A DNA stretch of 64,000 bases from Hemileia vastatrix (GCA_030280995.1 JASXTE010000002.1:16746683-16810682); one strand, 5' to 3'; counted from the stretch's first letter, positions 36,905-48,985 are shown. Notes: generated by a model from the sequence alone, not told the origin. Program-made: numbers and translations.

Positions 36905-38146
36905 AAAGGAAGATGCAGACACAATCTTCAATGCTTCTTGTAGAGTTTTCCTCTCCTCCAAGTCTTGTACCCTATCATCCTTCCATAAAGAGAGTTCGTA
37001 CTTACTCTCTTCTCCAAGATTTGTGTCCTATCATCTTTCCATGAAGAGAGTTTGAAATTCTTCTCTTCCAAATTATGTACCCTGTCATCCCTCCTTAAAG
37101 AGAGCTTGTATTTTTTCTTTTCAAACTTTAGAGTCTCTTTAGAAACTTACACTTGTTCTAGAGTGGTAAGAAATATTAACAAAAAGTAGAAGAAGAGCAG
37201 AGTAAAGTATTAAGAGGTTTGGTATCGCTTACCAGAATCACGTTTCTCCAAAAATTCTTTGATAGAATAAAAAGGGGTTTGAGAAGAAGTATAACTTTTT
37301 CTTCTTCTTTGAGAGTGGAAATTTAGACTACTTGAAGCCCTTTGCTTTTTTTTGAAGGTCACATTTTCTCCTCATCATTGTTGCTGGCTTCTGACTCAGT
37401 TGATTGTGGCTCCTGCATTTGCTCTTCAGCCTATTTGGAAGTAAGAAAATGTAAATAAAAAAAAGAATTGGTAAGATAAAAGAAAAAAAACATACTTGAG
37501 TTAGATTATGTTGGTTTATATTGCCATAAGGATCTATTGAAAAGATATCTTGATTTGTGGAAGTTAAATGAGGGGGGCTTGAGTAGAAGAAGAAGGAAAA
37601 AGATTTCTTTTGAAATCATGTTTGGAGATAGCATCTTCACCATCCAACATGTTTGAAGGGTTAACATCATCTTTCTCTCCAATAATAGCATCCATCTCTT
37701 TAAAGTAAGGACATAAAAAAATTAAGTTTATTGTCTATTGATTTGATGCCCTTACTGATATCGAGGTCAGTAATACCAAAACCAGTAGAAGATGAAAGAG
37801 TCTTTGCCTTCTTGTTTTTGGCTTGATAATGCTTGAAGCATTCAGACATCTTTTTAGGTAAAAGATCTATCTTTCCCTTATTATTATTCCTTAATTTATT
37901 GGCCATTAAAAGATAACCATTAACTTTTGATGCAGGGGGCCATCTTACTTTAGTCACATTCTCAGTACCAAAACAAGAATCATAGTTAGATTTAGCTCTT
38001 AGCCAGTTGATAAGAATGAGATGATCATCTTTTTTTAGTTGAAAAATTTTGGATTTCTCAGCAGAGTGGGGGAAAGAGGGAGTAGTGGGATTTGAAGAAC
38101 AACTGGGTGATGGCTGCCTTTATGAAGATCTATGATGACGGGGCAT
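36905..38146 (-). pseudogene. SANT/Myb-like transposon-associated protein, broken
   Basis: On the minus strand from ATG 38,146: MPRHHRSS, TAA, RQPSPSCSSNPTTPSFPHSA, then a conserved domain with KKDDHLILINWLRAKSNYDS, TKVRWPPASKVNGYLLMANK, DLLPKKMSECFKHYQAKNKK and STGFGITDLDISKGI, then (after a one-base insertion in a T run near 37,717) PYFKEMDAIIGEKDDVNPS. A later exon begins after an AG acceptor near 37,436 (AEEQMQEPQSTESEASNNDE). The Trp/Leu pattern resembles SANT/Myb-like proteins that spread with fungal DNA transposons; that family assignment is from memory of the pattern. In PIF/Harbinger elements such a protein partners the transposase. The last part is a repeat-rich coiled coil (36,937-37,130). 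Confidence 0.6.
36937..37130 (-). repeat. Three ~18-residue coding repeats
   Basis: On the minus strand three ~57-63-bp units encode variants of KLS(L/S)WKDDRVQ(D/N)LEE(R/K), for example YELSLWKDDRVQDLEER. The units are split over two frames by a small insertion (GTAAGT-like) between the second and third. The charged heptad pattern suggests coiled coil at the C-terminus of the SANT-like protein. Confidence 0.5.
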
Positions 38147-38511
38147 GTTAAGATAATTGAATAAGAAAAGGAGCAAAAACAAGTTGATGAGATGGTGAGG
38201 TGTTCTGAAGGGAGAGAATAGACAGGACGAGATAAGAATGGGAGTGAGCAGCAAGGTAGAAGGCATATCCAGAGAGTAGTCCAAGATGTGGTTATGGAAG
38301 AATGTTGTGCAACATGTGGTTATGGCAGAATGTTGTCCAAGATGTGGTTATGAAAAATTGAGTAGAAAAATGTCGGATAAGAGGTCAACTTTGACACATG
38401 AAATGTCTAATAACCCAATTATTAGCAAAAACAATTGCAGAAGATAATTGGGGCATAAGGATTTTTATCCACAATTAATTTAATTGTGGAGCAGTAAACT
38501 TTGAGACCCCC
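38147..38511 (-). mobile_element. Terminal region of the SANT-gene transposon
   Basis: On the minus strand the terminus GGGGGTCTCAAAGTTTACTG (from 38,511) is preceded by TAATA and followed by an AT-rich leader with the near-palindrome CCACAATTAATTTAATTGTG. Three ~31-bp tandem units (AAGATGTGGTTATG, about 38,281-38,360) lie before the ATG. The same region at 27,563-27,867 has only one unit. The terminus matches the left end of the Harbinger-like element at 14,181. Confidence 0.5.
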
Positions 38512-40630
38512 TATTATTGCCTCCCCCTCACCCTTGTACTCCTTTATTTGTGATGGCCAGGTCCAATGCACTGAAGCCATTTACAGGGAACAAAGCACCT
38601 GTTTCCAGTGTTGGGGTAAGGTCCACCTTTCCATCCATTGTTCCTTCCCACCCAGATGTTCCAATTGTGCAGGTCATCACAATACCAAAATGTGCAACAA
38701 AGCCAAACTCAACTCTCCAATCTGCTTTCGATGCCTGGACTCCCTCCCTCACAATCACCCCCTCATATTTTCAGAATCCTCTCTCCAAGATATTCTTGAG
38801 GGACTGCCCCCAGTTCCCCCAATCTTTTACTTACCCCACCAGTCAGCCTGTCCTCATAAAAATATATGATAGACGGACCTCCCACTTTTCCACAAGATCA
38901 ACACACCCTTGAAAAGGGTTTCTCTATCTACCAACTCAACTGCCACCGATTTTCCCATTGCTTCCACTCCCTCTTTAATGATTCTAACACTTTTCCCTTT
39001 GACTTACTAGCCATTCAAGAGCTATAACCCACCCCTGACTAAATCCATCCAGCATATGCCAAAGGATGAACTTTTATCACCCCTCAATTCCCCTCACCCC
39101 CCTCCCATCCAATTTTTTGTTGCTTTTATGTCAACAAAAAGCTTGCAATACATTTGTTCTCTTCCCTTCCTTCCCCATTCTATGACATAACCCTTATTCC
39201 CTCTCACATTACCTCCCCACCTATTCTCTTCACAAACATGTATAACTCCCCCCACTTCCTTTTTTACTGCCCTCCTTTTCACAGCACAAACACATCCTGT
39301 GCCTCCTGTTTGCCGACTCCAACCTCCACCATGATGTGTAGGCGGATCTGACTAAACACTCCTCCAGCCACCCAGAAGCCAACTCATTTCTTGATGCCAT
39401 GGCCTCCCTCAACATGTCACTTGCCTCCCAAGCAGGGGTCACTACCTTCTGCAACACTCAAAACTTTACCTTGGTCATTGACCTAGTCCACACAAACAAA
39501 AAAGCACTCCAGCTCCTCATTAAGTGCAACACAGACCCAAATGGCTCAATGTCACATCTCTCTGATCACCGCTCCATCACCACTTTCCTCAACTTATCCT
39601 CCCCCCTCCTCCACTTGCACTCCCCTTTTGCAATTGGAAGAAACTTGATAAGTGTTCGCTCCTCTATGCTCTCTCTGCCCTCCCCTCCCCTTCCCCAATC
39701 TCTTCTCCAGTGCAGATTGATCTGGCTGCTGAACAACTAACTTCCTCTATTATCAAACTAATGGATGGCTCTGTCCTGCTGCTGCAGCCCAGCTCATTTT
39801 GTCATGCGTGGTGGAACCGTAGTATCCTGGATCCCCTCAAGCATTCCTGCTATCAGGCCCAGAAACGTCTTAAGTTTTCCCAGACACCTCACCTTGTAGC
39901 TGAGTTCAAAGCGGCAAAAAAAGCCTTCTGAGCCAAAATAAATTACCTAAGAAACAACATTGGTGACCTTTTCTTTCTAACCTCACCCCCTCCACAGTCT
40001 ACCAGGCAGCTAAGTACTCATCCTCCCACTCTTCCACCCATGCTAACCCCCCCTATCTACCCCATATGGGTCTCCCATCCTAGAAAACCAAGAAAAAGCA
40101 AAATGCCTCTTTGAGGGAACATCAGTAGCATCCGTTTCTTGAAAAATTAGTGACCTATCTGCCTTTTCTCCTCCTCTTCACCCTTGCCCCCCCTCTCCCC
40201 CTCTCACCCAGTCCAAATTACTCTCTTCTCTCAACTGTACCAAAACAAAAAGAGCCCCTGGCCCAGACGGCATCCCAAATGTCCTTCTAAAATTAGACCC
40301 CCACCTTACCTCCCACCTCCTTCTCCCAATCTTTCAAGCATGCCTTGACAAAGGGTACTACCCCAAGACATGGAAAAGAGGTGAAACAATCATTATCCCC
40401 AAACCTCAATGTCTAGATTACACAGTAGCCAATGCTTACCAACAGATTGCACTCCTCAACACTATGGAAAAACTCCTTGATTCCCCGCTAGCTACCCAAC
40501 TTAATTTCATACTTGAATCCAAAAATCTACTTCCAGAAACCCACTATGGTGGGCGCCCCCTCCAATAAACATCAGATGCACTGCTACACCTCACCACCTG
40601 GACAAAAATTCAGTGGATGAAAGGTAATGT
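38512..40630 (+). pseudogene. LINE, 5' part (zinc knuckles, endonuclease, RT start)
   Basis: A Tad-like non-LTR retrotransposon, probably 5'-truncated. It opens with CCHC zinc knuckles of ORF1 type (CFQCWGKVHLSIHC and CSNCAGHHNTKMC). The apurinic endonuclease region is frame-shifted; LLAIQEL (about 39,007) and MSHLSDHRSI (about 39,549-39,580) mark its start and end. The RT fingers follow: KTKRAPGPDGIPNVLLK (about 40,245), TWKRGETIIIPKP and NAYQQIALLNTMEKLLDS. The coding sequence then stops at the outer LTR element inserted at 40,630. Stops and frameshifts are frequent. Confidence 0.85.
40626..40630 (+). repeat. Target-site duplication of the outer element, left
   Basis: AATGT here equals AATGT at 60,542-60,546. 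Whether the duplication is 5 bp or 4 bp (ATGT, with the LTR ending in CA) cannot be decided because one A is shared. Deleting the element plus one copy rejoins the LINE frame as GNVVGALSLDVKGAF. Confidence 0.9.
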
Positions 40631-41744
40631 TGTGGTACGGGCCTGGAAGGTAGTTTGATTTTGGACCAATCAGCTCGCATAGTCCAGGAAGAACAAAGGG
40701 GATTCATAGCGCAGTAGGAAGTGCTAAACTATAATACGTGTTTGTGTGTTTCAAGGAAAAAGGGAAATAGAAGTGCAGAAGAGGATTCAGGGTCTGTGAA
40801 CTCTGATTTTGCAGCAGGATTTTCCGCACAATGGGGAATTGTGTGTTATTGATTTAGGACTGCAAGCGCTGAACAATGTGTACTTGGATTTTCCAATAAT
40901 TGTGTGTTATGCACTAAGGAAGGAATTATGGCTTAAAGAAAGACTCAAGTGCAAAGTATACTGCACCACGGCTAGTGTGGTAACTTACTGAAACAGGTGA
41001 TATAGGAGGTTAACTAGTTAAAAGTAAAAGCAAATAGGATCAGCGTTAGAAGGAGTCAAACTTGGAAGTAGTGCTGAAACAAACAAAGGTAAAGTCAGGG
41101 GTGTGCATTTCAAGATGTCAAGTATGAGTGAAACAAGTTAATACTAGTGTTAGTAAGGATAGGTTATGGTTTAGGAGCTGTAGTTGTTAAAAGTGGTGTA
41201 CGTATTTTACTAATAGATTAGTTACTGTTTTACTAATGTAGCGCTAGAGTCAGCGCTGGAGACCCACTAGGGAACTGTGTTTAGAGCGCTGGAAAAAAAT
41301 AAAAAGGGTATCACATCTAGTAATAAAAAAGAGAACAAATTGACAAATAGTTAGTTAACATACAAGTAGTTAATAATTGTGGAGTCAAAGATATTAGATT
41401 TTCTGCAATCAATTGTTTGAGAATATATAGATTCAGTAGGATTAACTATTATTAGAGTTATTTTATTGCTATAATAAGGCATATTCAAAGAAAGCGCTTC
41501 AAGAGGGACTAGCTGTGGATATTAGCGCTTGTTAAGAATAGAAATATCCAGATAGTAATACTTGCTTTTCCAATCTTTTAAACTCAGTTCTCAACTTATA
41601 AACTTTCTAATCACATATTAGTGTTACACATTATTGCGCTGTCTTTAAAAATAAGAGTGGCAGGCGCTTCTTTTTAGAAATTAAAAAGAAGAACCAACAC
41701 CTTTTGCATTGTTTCTACTGATTAGTACTTTAGAACTCTCTAAA
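40631..41744 (+). repeat. Outer element 5' LTR
   Basis: TGTGGTACGGGCCTGG start, CTCTCTAAA end (CTCTACA in the other LTR). Same length as the 3' LTR. The TATA region reads AAATAAAAAGGG (41,296-41,308), one base worse than ATATAAAAAGGG in the 3' LTR. A frame at 40,809-40,991 is shared with the 3' LTR but has an upstream stop. Confidence 0.9.
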
Positions 41745-41746
41745 AT

Positions 41747-41764
41747 TGGTGTCCCAACAGTGGC
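41747..41764 (+). other. Candidate primer-binding site, outer element
   Basis: TGGTGTCCCAACAGTGGC starts 2 bp after the LTR and with TGG, the expected complement of a tRNA CCA end. I could not assign the tRNA. Confidence 0.5.
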
Positions 41765-41992
41765 ATAATTGTAACTAGTGTTTTGATTTGATTGTTTGGT
41801 TTTCAGGGTTTTGTCAAGAGGACGAGATCAAGCCAGAGCTTCAGCGGAAGAGTCGTAGGATCTAAAATGAGTGGATCAATAGCAGTTATCAAAGGATAGC
41901 ATAGGGCTTTATTGTGAATATAGTTGGGTATTAATTACCAAGTGTGTGTTTATTATTTTTTGTGATCTCTGTTTTGATTACATATTTCTGAA

Positions 41993-42404
41993 ATGCAGCC
42001 TACTGCGACTACATCTAAGGGGTGTCAGGAAAAGTTTAAAACACCTAATTTGGCGGCGTTCTTGCCACAGACGGTAACTACAATAATTAGATGTAAAGAT
42101 GAAAGTTTGCGTTTTACTGGTATTAATACCAATATGTTTTTACGAAGGTTTGAGCAAGTGGCAGAAGTGCATGGAGCAACCGAGTATGATATGGTGCGCC
42201 AAGTGCTTTTCTTTGTCTCTAATTAGTGAAAAGACGATTTAGAGGATTTAAAGGGGCATGAAGAGCGCAATTGATCAGCGCTAAATAAACAAATGCACAA
42301 GAGATGGCCAAAGGTTACTGAGGAAACTAAGTATACAATAAAGGATCTGGATGTCTTGGTAAAAAGGGTCAAAGCTAAAGGGGGTGTTTTAGACCCTAGG
42401 GAAT
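41993..42404 (+). pseudogene. Outer element gag, 5' part
   Basis: ATG at 41,993 opens a gag frame: MQPTATTSKGCQEKF, then FLPQTVTTIIRCKDESLRFT and FLRRFEQVAEVHGATEYDMV, a typical capsid N-terminal pattern. TAG at 42,224-42,226 and TGA codons further on interrupt the frame (VSN-stop-), with KDLDVLVKRVKAKGGVLDPR just before the break. The chromovirus insertion after GGAAT (42,400-42,404) splits the gene; the rest resumes at 50,835 in the same frame (GVLDPRE joined to FKSFREDFDQ). Confidence 0.85.
42400..42404 (+). repeat. Target-site duplication of the chromovirus, left
   Basis: GGAAT is repeated at 50,835-50,839. Removing the insert and one copy restores the outer gag frame across the junction. 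Confidence 0.93.
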
Positions 42405-43211
42405 TATCACACACCATGTGACACTCGAGGAAAAATCAGCTCATTAAATCAATAATAAAGAGGTCTAAATCCATACTCAAAGCACAGAAAGCAATTCTAC
42501 ATAGCAACTGCGACTTTTCTTTTGTGTACTCACTATTCAACTGCGCTAATCTAAACTTTAAATCTAAATTAGTCAATCTCTCAATAGTGTGTTTAGTCTT
42601 TTCCTCGATAAGTGACACACAGCACAACAGTCAATGCAATATTCCGCTAAAAGGTTTATTAAGTATCTGTGGGTTATTAACAGGGGTAGTGAGCATAGAC
42701 GGAATGGATAATGGAGGGTCAAAGGGTTAAACAGATGTTAGTGAGGAGGGTTCAGGTGTAACAGGTATTTTTTGTAGGTCTGTGGTGTGCGGAATGATGG
42801 ATGGGCATGAGTTCAATGCGAGGAGGAGTAATGGATATAAAAGGGGTTGGTTTTTGGTTCGAAATTTTTTAGAATTAAATTATAAAACATATTTATAGCT
42901 AATAATGGTAAAACTGCAAGTTAGATCATTGTTATTGTACATTTCCTTTTTCCCTCAATAATCATTTCTAAATTTAAATCTTTGATTATTTAGTGTTACA
43001 ACCCTTTGTGAGATCCTAAGAAAATTAGTATTACATTAAAATATATTAAGGTTCTTCTCGAATATAACTTGAAGCAGTAGCTCTTCCTTTGATTAATCTT
43101 CATATCACTTCCTTGAACATTTCCTCTGTGCTTCAAAGAAGTTTTTAAACTTCTCCCTCCATCTCACTTTCAGGAACACCCTCGACCTCGTGCGTAGGTC
43201 GTCAAGTGACA
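42405..43211 (+). repeat. Chromovirus 5' LTR
   Basis: Starts TATCACACACCATG where the 3' LTR has TGTCACGCGCCATG: three G-to-A changes, two at CpG. Ends GTCAAGTGACA. TATAAAA (42,836-42,842) lies 35 bp before AGAATTAAATTATAA (42,871-42,885), the predicted start of the transcript (R). Confidence 0.9.
42836..42842 (+). promoter_or_regulatory. Chromovirus sense TATA box
   Basis: GGATATAAAAGGGG, conserved in all three LTR copies (483, 42,836 and 50,468). The spacing to the predicted 5' end of the RNA is 35 bp in this LTR and about 36 bp in the 3' LTR. Confidence 0.7.
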
Positions 43212-43226
43212 TTATAATTTAATTCT
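43212..43226 (+). other. Self-priming primer-binding site
   Basis: TTATAATTTAATTCT directly follows the LTR and is the exact 15-base complement of AGAATTAAATTATAA at 42,871-42,885, the predicted 5' end of the element RNA. Tf1 and related elements prime reverse transcription by folding back the first bases of their own transcript; this pairing, adjacency and TATA spacing fit that mechanism. Confidence 0.75.
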
Positions 43227-43286
43227 CCGTAGTTCTCATTCTTTGCACTACTATGTCCTTTTTTCAGGTGTTTTAAATTCTTTAAA

Positions 43287-44453
43287 ATGGCACCTGTTCA
43301 ACGCACTCCTCCTACGGGAACTACTACTAGGGCTCGCGCCAGAGGCAGGCCAACAGCCACACGGCCTGTTTCCCGCACTCACTCCCTGGAGCCTCTCGAC
43401 CTTAGGGAACGGGGACACTCAGTCCAATCTTTAGAAGACATCCCCCAGGATTTTGATGATTCTATCAATGAAGAATAAGGAGAGGATACAATGCATGAGG
43501 CACCATCTGCCCCTGATACTCACCCTTCTGGTCAACTATCAGAACCTGGACTATCTAATCCTCTGGAAGACTCCATGAGACTTTTCATGAAAACACTTTC
43601 AAATCCAAAGTCTTCTGAGGGATGGAAATTCAAAAATCCTTCCATGAAATCTCCTGATAAATTCAATGGAGAACATCCAGACAGATTGTGTCCCTTCTTC
43701 CAAACCTGCAAGCTCCTGTTCCATAACAACTGATCAAAGCTTGTTTACGCTTCTTCATTCCTATCCAGAAAAGCAGCCAGATGGTTCGAACCTTATCTCC
43801 TCATTCTCTCTTCGACAGACACCCACTTACTTATCAATAACTGGGAAAATTTCAAAGACCAACTTTTTGCGTTGTTTGGTGACCCTAATGAAATGGACAA
43901 CGCGGAAATTGAACTTGATTAACTCCGCATGAGTGATAATGGTAAAGCCTCTGAATATATCTCTAACTTCAGAGCACTGCAAACTCATGTAGGTTGGAAT
44001 GATGCTGCTCTCAAGTATCATTTCAAAAAGGGACTTCCTTCGAGGATCCTGGATCAATTAAATCTTCATGGTTGGAATATGACTACCTTAACGGATATAA
44101 TGGATCAAACCCTCCAACTCAACAGTGCTTACCAAGGACGACTAAAACATCATAAATACGTCAACAAATCTCAAGGCCTAAATTTTAAATTGGGACCTTC
44201 TTCACTCCCACAGCCAACTCAATCCTCCTCGACTCAATCCAAACCCAATAAGGGAAAGGACAAACCTCAACCAAAAGGCTCGACCCCAGGTGATATCAGT
44301 AAGATATTGGACCCAAAAGGGGAACTTAAAGAAGCTGAGAGGAAGATACGAGCAGATAATGGGCTATGTATGTATTGTGGGGGTAAGCACAAGCTAGAAG
44401 ATTGTGTAAAGTTGAAGGAAAGAGAAGGTACTAGTTCAAGGTCAAAAAACTAG
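43287..44453 (+). pseudogene. Chromovirus gag
   Basis: ATG at 43,287 starts MAPVQRTPPTGTTTRARARG. The capsid part reads KSPDKFNGEHPDRLCPFFQT, AARWFEPYLL, INNWENFKDQLFALFGDPNE and AAALKYHFKKGLP-like blocks, a normal gypsy gag order. The 174-residue final part (43,929-44,453) is open and ends with a CCHC knuckle, CMYCGGKHKLEDC. Three stops (43,476, 43,731 and 43,920) and a frameshift near 43,740-43,860 break the front half. It would form the retrotransposon particle and bind RNA. Confidence 0.85.
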
Positions 44454-44467
44454 TAGATAGTTTACTT

Positions 44468-47400
44468 GTGTGCAAAGCAAACTATCTTATCTCTCCCAGT
44501 GCACAGAACCTCCATGTCTTAAGGACTGGAGTTGCCTTATACTGCTTGAGATTCATTCTTTTTGAGGAGGATACCCCCTTCAGTTGTCTTATAGACTCTG
44601 GAGCTTCAGTTTCTTTTGTCAGTTTATCTTTTGCCAAGAAGTTAAAGCTGAAATTCACAGATATCAATCAAACTCCAATTTATTTGGTTGAATCAGAGGA
44701 ACCCATATATTGTGTAAATATGAAAGTTTTAAGGGTTTTCAACTTTCCCCCCTTTGAGTGGGAATTGTCAGTCTTGGACGCCCCAAGAATGGAGGATACC
44801 ATCCTTGGCCATGACTTTTTAATGCATTGGAATCCTGAAATTGATTGGTCACGGAGATTGATCACCCCATGCGCTAAGTATATTTCTGATTCTTCAATGC
44901 AGGTTAATAGGGAGTTAAACAACCCGCCTGACAATGTCCTGCTAGAGGACAATTCTCTGCCAGATGACTTGCAATCATCTGATCTTTATCTAAATGAGCA
45001 ATTGGCTAACCCTTCTAGCTCAATCACTTCACTCAAAGAGGATTTAAATTGCCTCAAAGTAGTCAAATTATGCTCTATCAATTCTGGTCTTCCCTCGACA
45101 GATTCTCTCAAAGAAGATAAGGAGGACCAAATCAATGTTGAAGCCATTAAATTGACTCTAGCGGAAATCTATCACAATTTCCTTGATGTTTTATCAATCC
45201 ACAATGCCAATAAGTTACCACCTCACCAACCCTACTACCATCAAATAGAGTTAATAGGTCCAGTACCTCTGGCAGGTCCTGTCTATTCTTTGTAAAAGGA
45301 TGAATCTCAAGTTCTTTGAGACTACATGGCAGAGAATTTAGCCAAAGGTTTCATCAGAGCCAGTAAATCTCCAACTGGCTCCCCTGTTCTTTTTGTAAAG
45401 AAAAAGGATGGTAGCCTTAGGTTGTGTGTTGACTATAGAAAGCTCAACACAGTCACTAAGAAAAATTCATATCCTGTTCCCCCTATGTCATTTCTTCTTA
45501 CCCTTTTCAATGGGGCTAATTTCTTTTCTAAAATTGATCTTAGAGGCGCTTATAATCTTATTCACATTGTGTAAGGTCATGAACTACTGACTGCAATGTG
45601 CACTAGATTTGGTAGTTTTGAATATTTAGTCATGCCTTTTGGATTATGTAACACACCATCTACTTTTCAAACTTTTTTAATGACATCTTTCAAGATGTTG
45701 TTGTCTACTTAGACAATATTTTAATTTTCTCGAAGACACTAGATGAGCATATTCATCATGTTTGACAGGTTCTAAATCGCCTTTGAGATCAAGGTATCTA
45801 CGCCAAGCACAATAAATGTGAATTCCATCTTAAATCTATTGATTTTTTTGGGGTTTACGTTGTCCACTGATGGTTTAGTCATGGACAACAAAAAGGTCCA
45901 AAAAGTCCTGGAATGGCCTGAGCCCAGAACCATTAAATACCTCCAAGGATTTTTGGGTTTTTCCAATTTCTATAGAAGATTTATTAAAGATTACTCTAAA
46001 ACTATTTCCAATCTTACTTCCCTTCTTAGAAAAGATATTCCTTTTGTTTTTACTTCTACAGCATGAAAGGAATTCAAAGAATTGAAGACTGCATTCGCCA
46101 CAGCTCCAATTCTTTGTCACTTTGATCCTTCTGCTTTGACAATAGTTGAGACAGACGCTAGCAATTATGCTGTTGCAGGGGTCATCTCTCAATTAAATCC
46201 TGAAACAAAATTGTTTCATCCTGTTGCTTTTGAGTCACACAAACTCTTTGCGGCAGAATTAAATTATGAAATTCATGACAACAAGCTTTTAGCTATCATT
46301 CATTGTCTTAAAAATTGGCGCTCTTTTCATCTCAGCCTGGATAATCCTTTTCAGATCCTGACTGACCATAATTCTTTGAAATACTTTATGTCTTCCAAAG
46401 TGTTAACCAGGCTTCAGGCCAGGTGGGCTGAATTTTTTTTTCTATTTCATGTTGCCCAGGTAAGAACTGTGTTGTCCCAGATATCCTGTCATGTTGGGAC
46501 AATGTTTACCCACAGTGTGGGACGCATTTGCTGACAAGAACCCAGCAAATGTGAAATAAATCTTCAACAAATAAATGTTAGCAACTAATCAACTTAATTT
46601 GATGACAATTCAATCTTTTCAGAATCCACTATCCAACATCCTCAAAGCACAGTCAAAAGACAATTATTGTTTAGGGTTAAAAGACAAAATACTCTTGAAG
46701 AAAGGGGCCAAAAGATTTAGTATTGAATCAGGTCTATTAGTTTTTAAAGGTAGAGTAGTCATACCCGACAATAATGAAATAAAATTATGGATTTTCAATA
46801 GTCGACATGATTCTCCATTAGCTAGTCATTTTGGGGTTGATAAAACCTACCAGTTAATAGCAAGGGATTTCTTCTGGCCAGGAATGACCAGAGAAATCAA
46901 GGCCTATATAAGATCTTGTTACGAATGTAATAGGAATAAGGCTCCCCGTCACCAGAAGCATGGGTTTCTTTAACCACTTCCTATTCCCTCTAAACCTTGG
47001 GAATCTTTATCAATGGATTTTATTTCTCAACTTCCTCTTTCTAATAATTTTGATGCTATATTAGTAATAGTAGATAGATTTTTAAAAATGTCTATTTTTA
47101 TAAAAACCACTACTACTGCTACAGCAGAAGATTTGTCAAAATTGTTTCTAGAATATGTATTTTCCAAACATGACTTACCTAATGATATTATTTAAGATAG
47201 AGGCTCATTGTTTGTATTCACATTCTGGACTCAATTTTGTTGACAACTCAATATTACAAGGAATCTCTCCATGGCCTATCATCCTGATACTGATGGGCAA
47301 ACAGAAAGGGCCAACCAAATTCTCCAACAATACCTTTGAATGTATGTCAGTTATCAACAAGACAATTAGACTACATGGTTACCATTGGCCAAATTTTCTT

Positions 47401-48062
47401 ATAATAACTTGACTCATTCTTTGACATTACAATCTCCTTTCGAAACTTTTTTTGGAAGACATCCTCAATTCAACTCCATCCATGTATGAACTAGTCATCC
47501 TGCGGAACATTATCTTTGAAACATATCACGACTCCAAGAAGAACTTAAATCAAACTTGGAATTAACGATTCAAAGGTGCAAGGAACAGGCCAACGAACAT
47601 TGACAATCTGCTCCTTTCTTTAAACCAGGCGACATAGTATGGCTTGACGCACAAAACATTTGAATGACTTGACCATCTAAGAAACTGGTGGAAAGGCTCT
47701 TGGGACCATTCAAAATTTACTCTGAAGTCTCTAAAACTGCATTTTGACTCAAGCTACCTCCTAAATGGCAGGCTATTCACCCTGTTTTTCATGTATCTCT
47801 CCTAGAACTGGCTTGAGAAACATACCTGGGCAGGAACCAAACTCCTCCAGAACCAGTCAAAGTAGAAGACCATCTAGAGTGGGAAGTAAGCCATATCCTT
47901 GATTCAAGAATGCGCAAGGGGAAACTTCAATACATTGTGGAATGGGAAGGCTTCCTTGATGACTCAGACAAAACATCCTGGGAACCAGCCATCAATGTTT
48001 CTAACACCCCTGAACTCCTAAAATATTTTCATCTTAAATATCCTTTAAAACCAAAACCTTAA
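44468..48062 (+). pseudogene. Chromovirus pol: protease, RT, RNase H, integrase, chromodomain
   Basis: Aspartic protease with CLIDSGASVSFVS (about 44,572-44,615). RT with [27 protein letters not shown] and [11 protein letters not shown] (45,360-45,560); the catalytic YLDD reads YLDN at 45,706-45,717. RNase H has VETDASNYAVAGVISQ (46,145) and ILTDHNSLKYF (46,355). Integrase has an HHCC zinc site (HDSPLASHFG...CYECNRNK), a first Asp in SMDFISQLP, a second Asp in DRGS, and Glu in [13 protein letters not shown]. The C-terminal chromodomain (about 47,865-48,055) includes WEVSHILDSR, YIVEWEGFLDDS and SWEPA. More than ten stops and frameshifts inactivate it. Confidence 0.9.
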
Positions 48063-48273
48063 AACTCTCTTTTCTTTTTTATTTTTTCTTTTCTTCTCTT
48101 CTCTTTTCTTTTCTTTTCTTTCTTAAAAATTCTAAAACTTCTTCTCTTCTAAAAAATCCTTACTCTGTTTTCTTTTTCTTCTTTCTCCTTTTCAAAAAAA
48201 AAAAGCTTTTCAACCTTCTTTAAAAATAAAATAAAATAAATAAATAAATTAAATTAAAAATAAATATTAAAAA

Positions 48274-48305
<32 letters not shown>

Positions 48306-48985
48306 TAAAGTCTTAAAATTCATCAAAACAAAAAATCTTAAAAATCAATAATTCCTTTAAATTTCTTTCTTTTCTCCTTTCAAACTTTTTTCTTTTTTCA
48401 AAATACATTTTTCCCTTATTTCTTTTTCTTTGAACTATCAAAATTTTTTACAAACTTAATACAACAAACTTTCTCAAAACTTCACTTCAACCTTTAAATC
48501 TCTCTTTTAAAATTCTTCGAACACGTTACCCTTTTCTTTCAAATTCTTTTTTCAAAACTATTTTTTCCCTTTCTTTTTGAATAATCAAAATTCCTCAAAA
48601 AAAACTTCAAAAAATAAATAAACTTTCACAAATAACAAATTTTTTTTCTCATTAAATTTTCATGTAAACATAAAAAACAAAATTTTTACAATCAACTATT
48701 TTTTCTCTTCTTACTTAAATTTTTCTTTCTTTACAAAATTTAAACTAAAATTTCCTCATTTAATATTTTTTCTTTTCTTCTTTCAAAATTTAAAACAAAA
48801 CTTTATTCAAATATTCTCCTTCTTTCTTTTTTCTTTTTCTTTTTCTTTTCAAAATCTTATAAAATATATAATAAAATTTTATTTAATACAACAAAATAAA
48901 ATAAATAAATAAATACACAAATTACATTTGCTTTCTACTTTTTCTTATTTCTTCCCTCTTTTCTTTCTTTTTTTCTCTACGCATT
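48063..48985. repeat. Low-complexity CT/A-rich spacer
   Basis: Runs of TTTTCTTTTC and polyA, plus (AAT)n at about 48,277-48,302, fill the space between pol and the antisense gene. No gene is seen. On the minus strand this is purine-rich 3' sequence of the antisense gene. Confidence 0.7.

Noticed and set aside
48063..48985. Possible gene in the CT-rich tract
   Set aside because: Low-complexity sequence with no stable frame.
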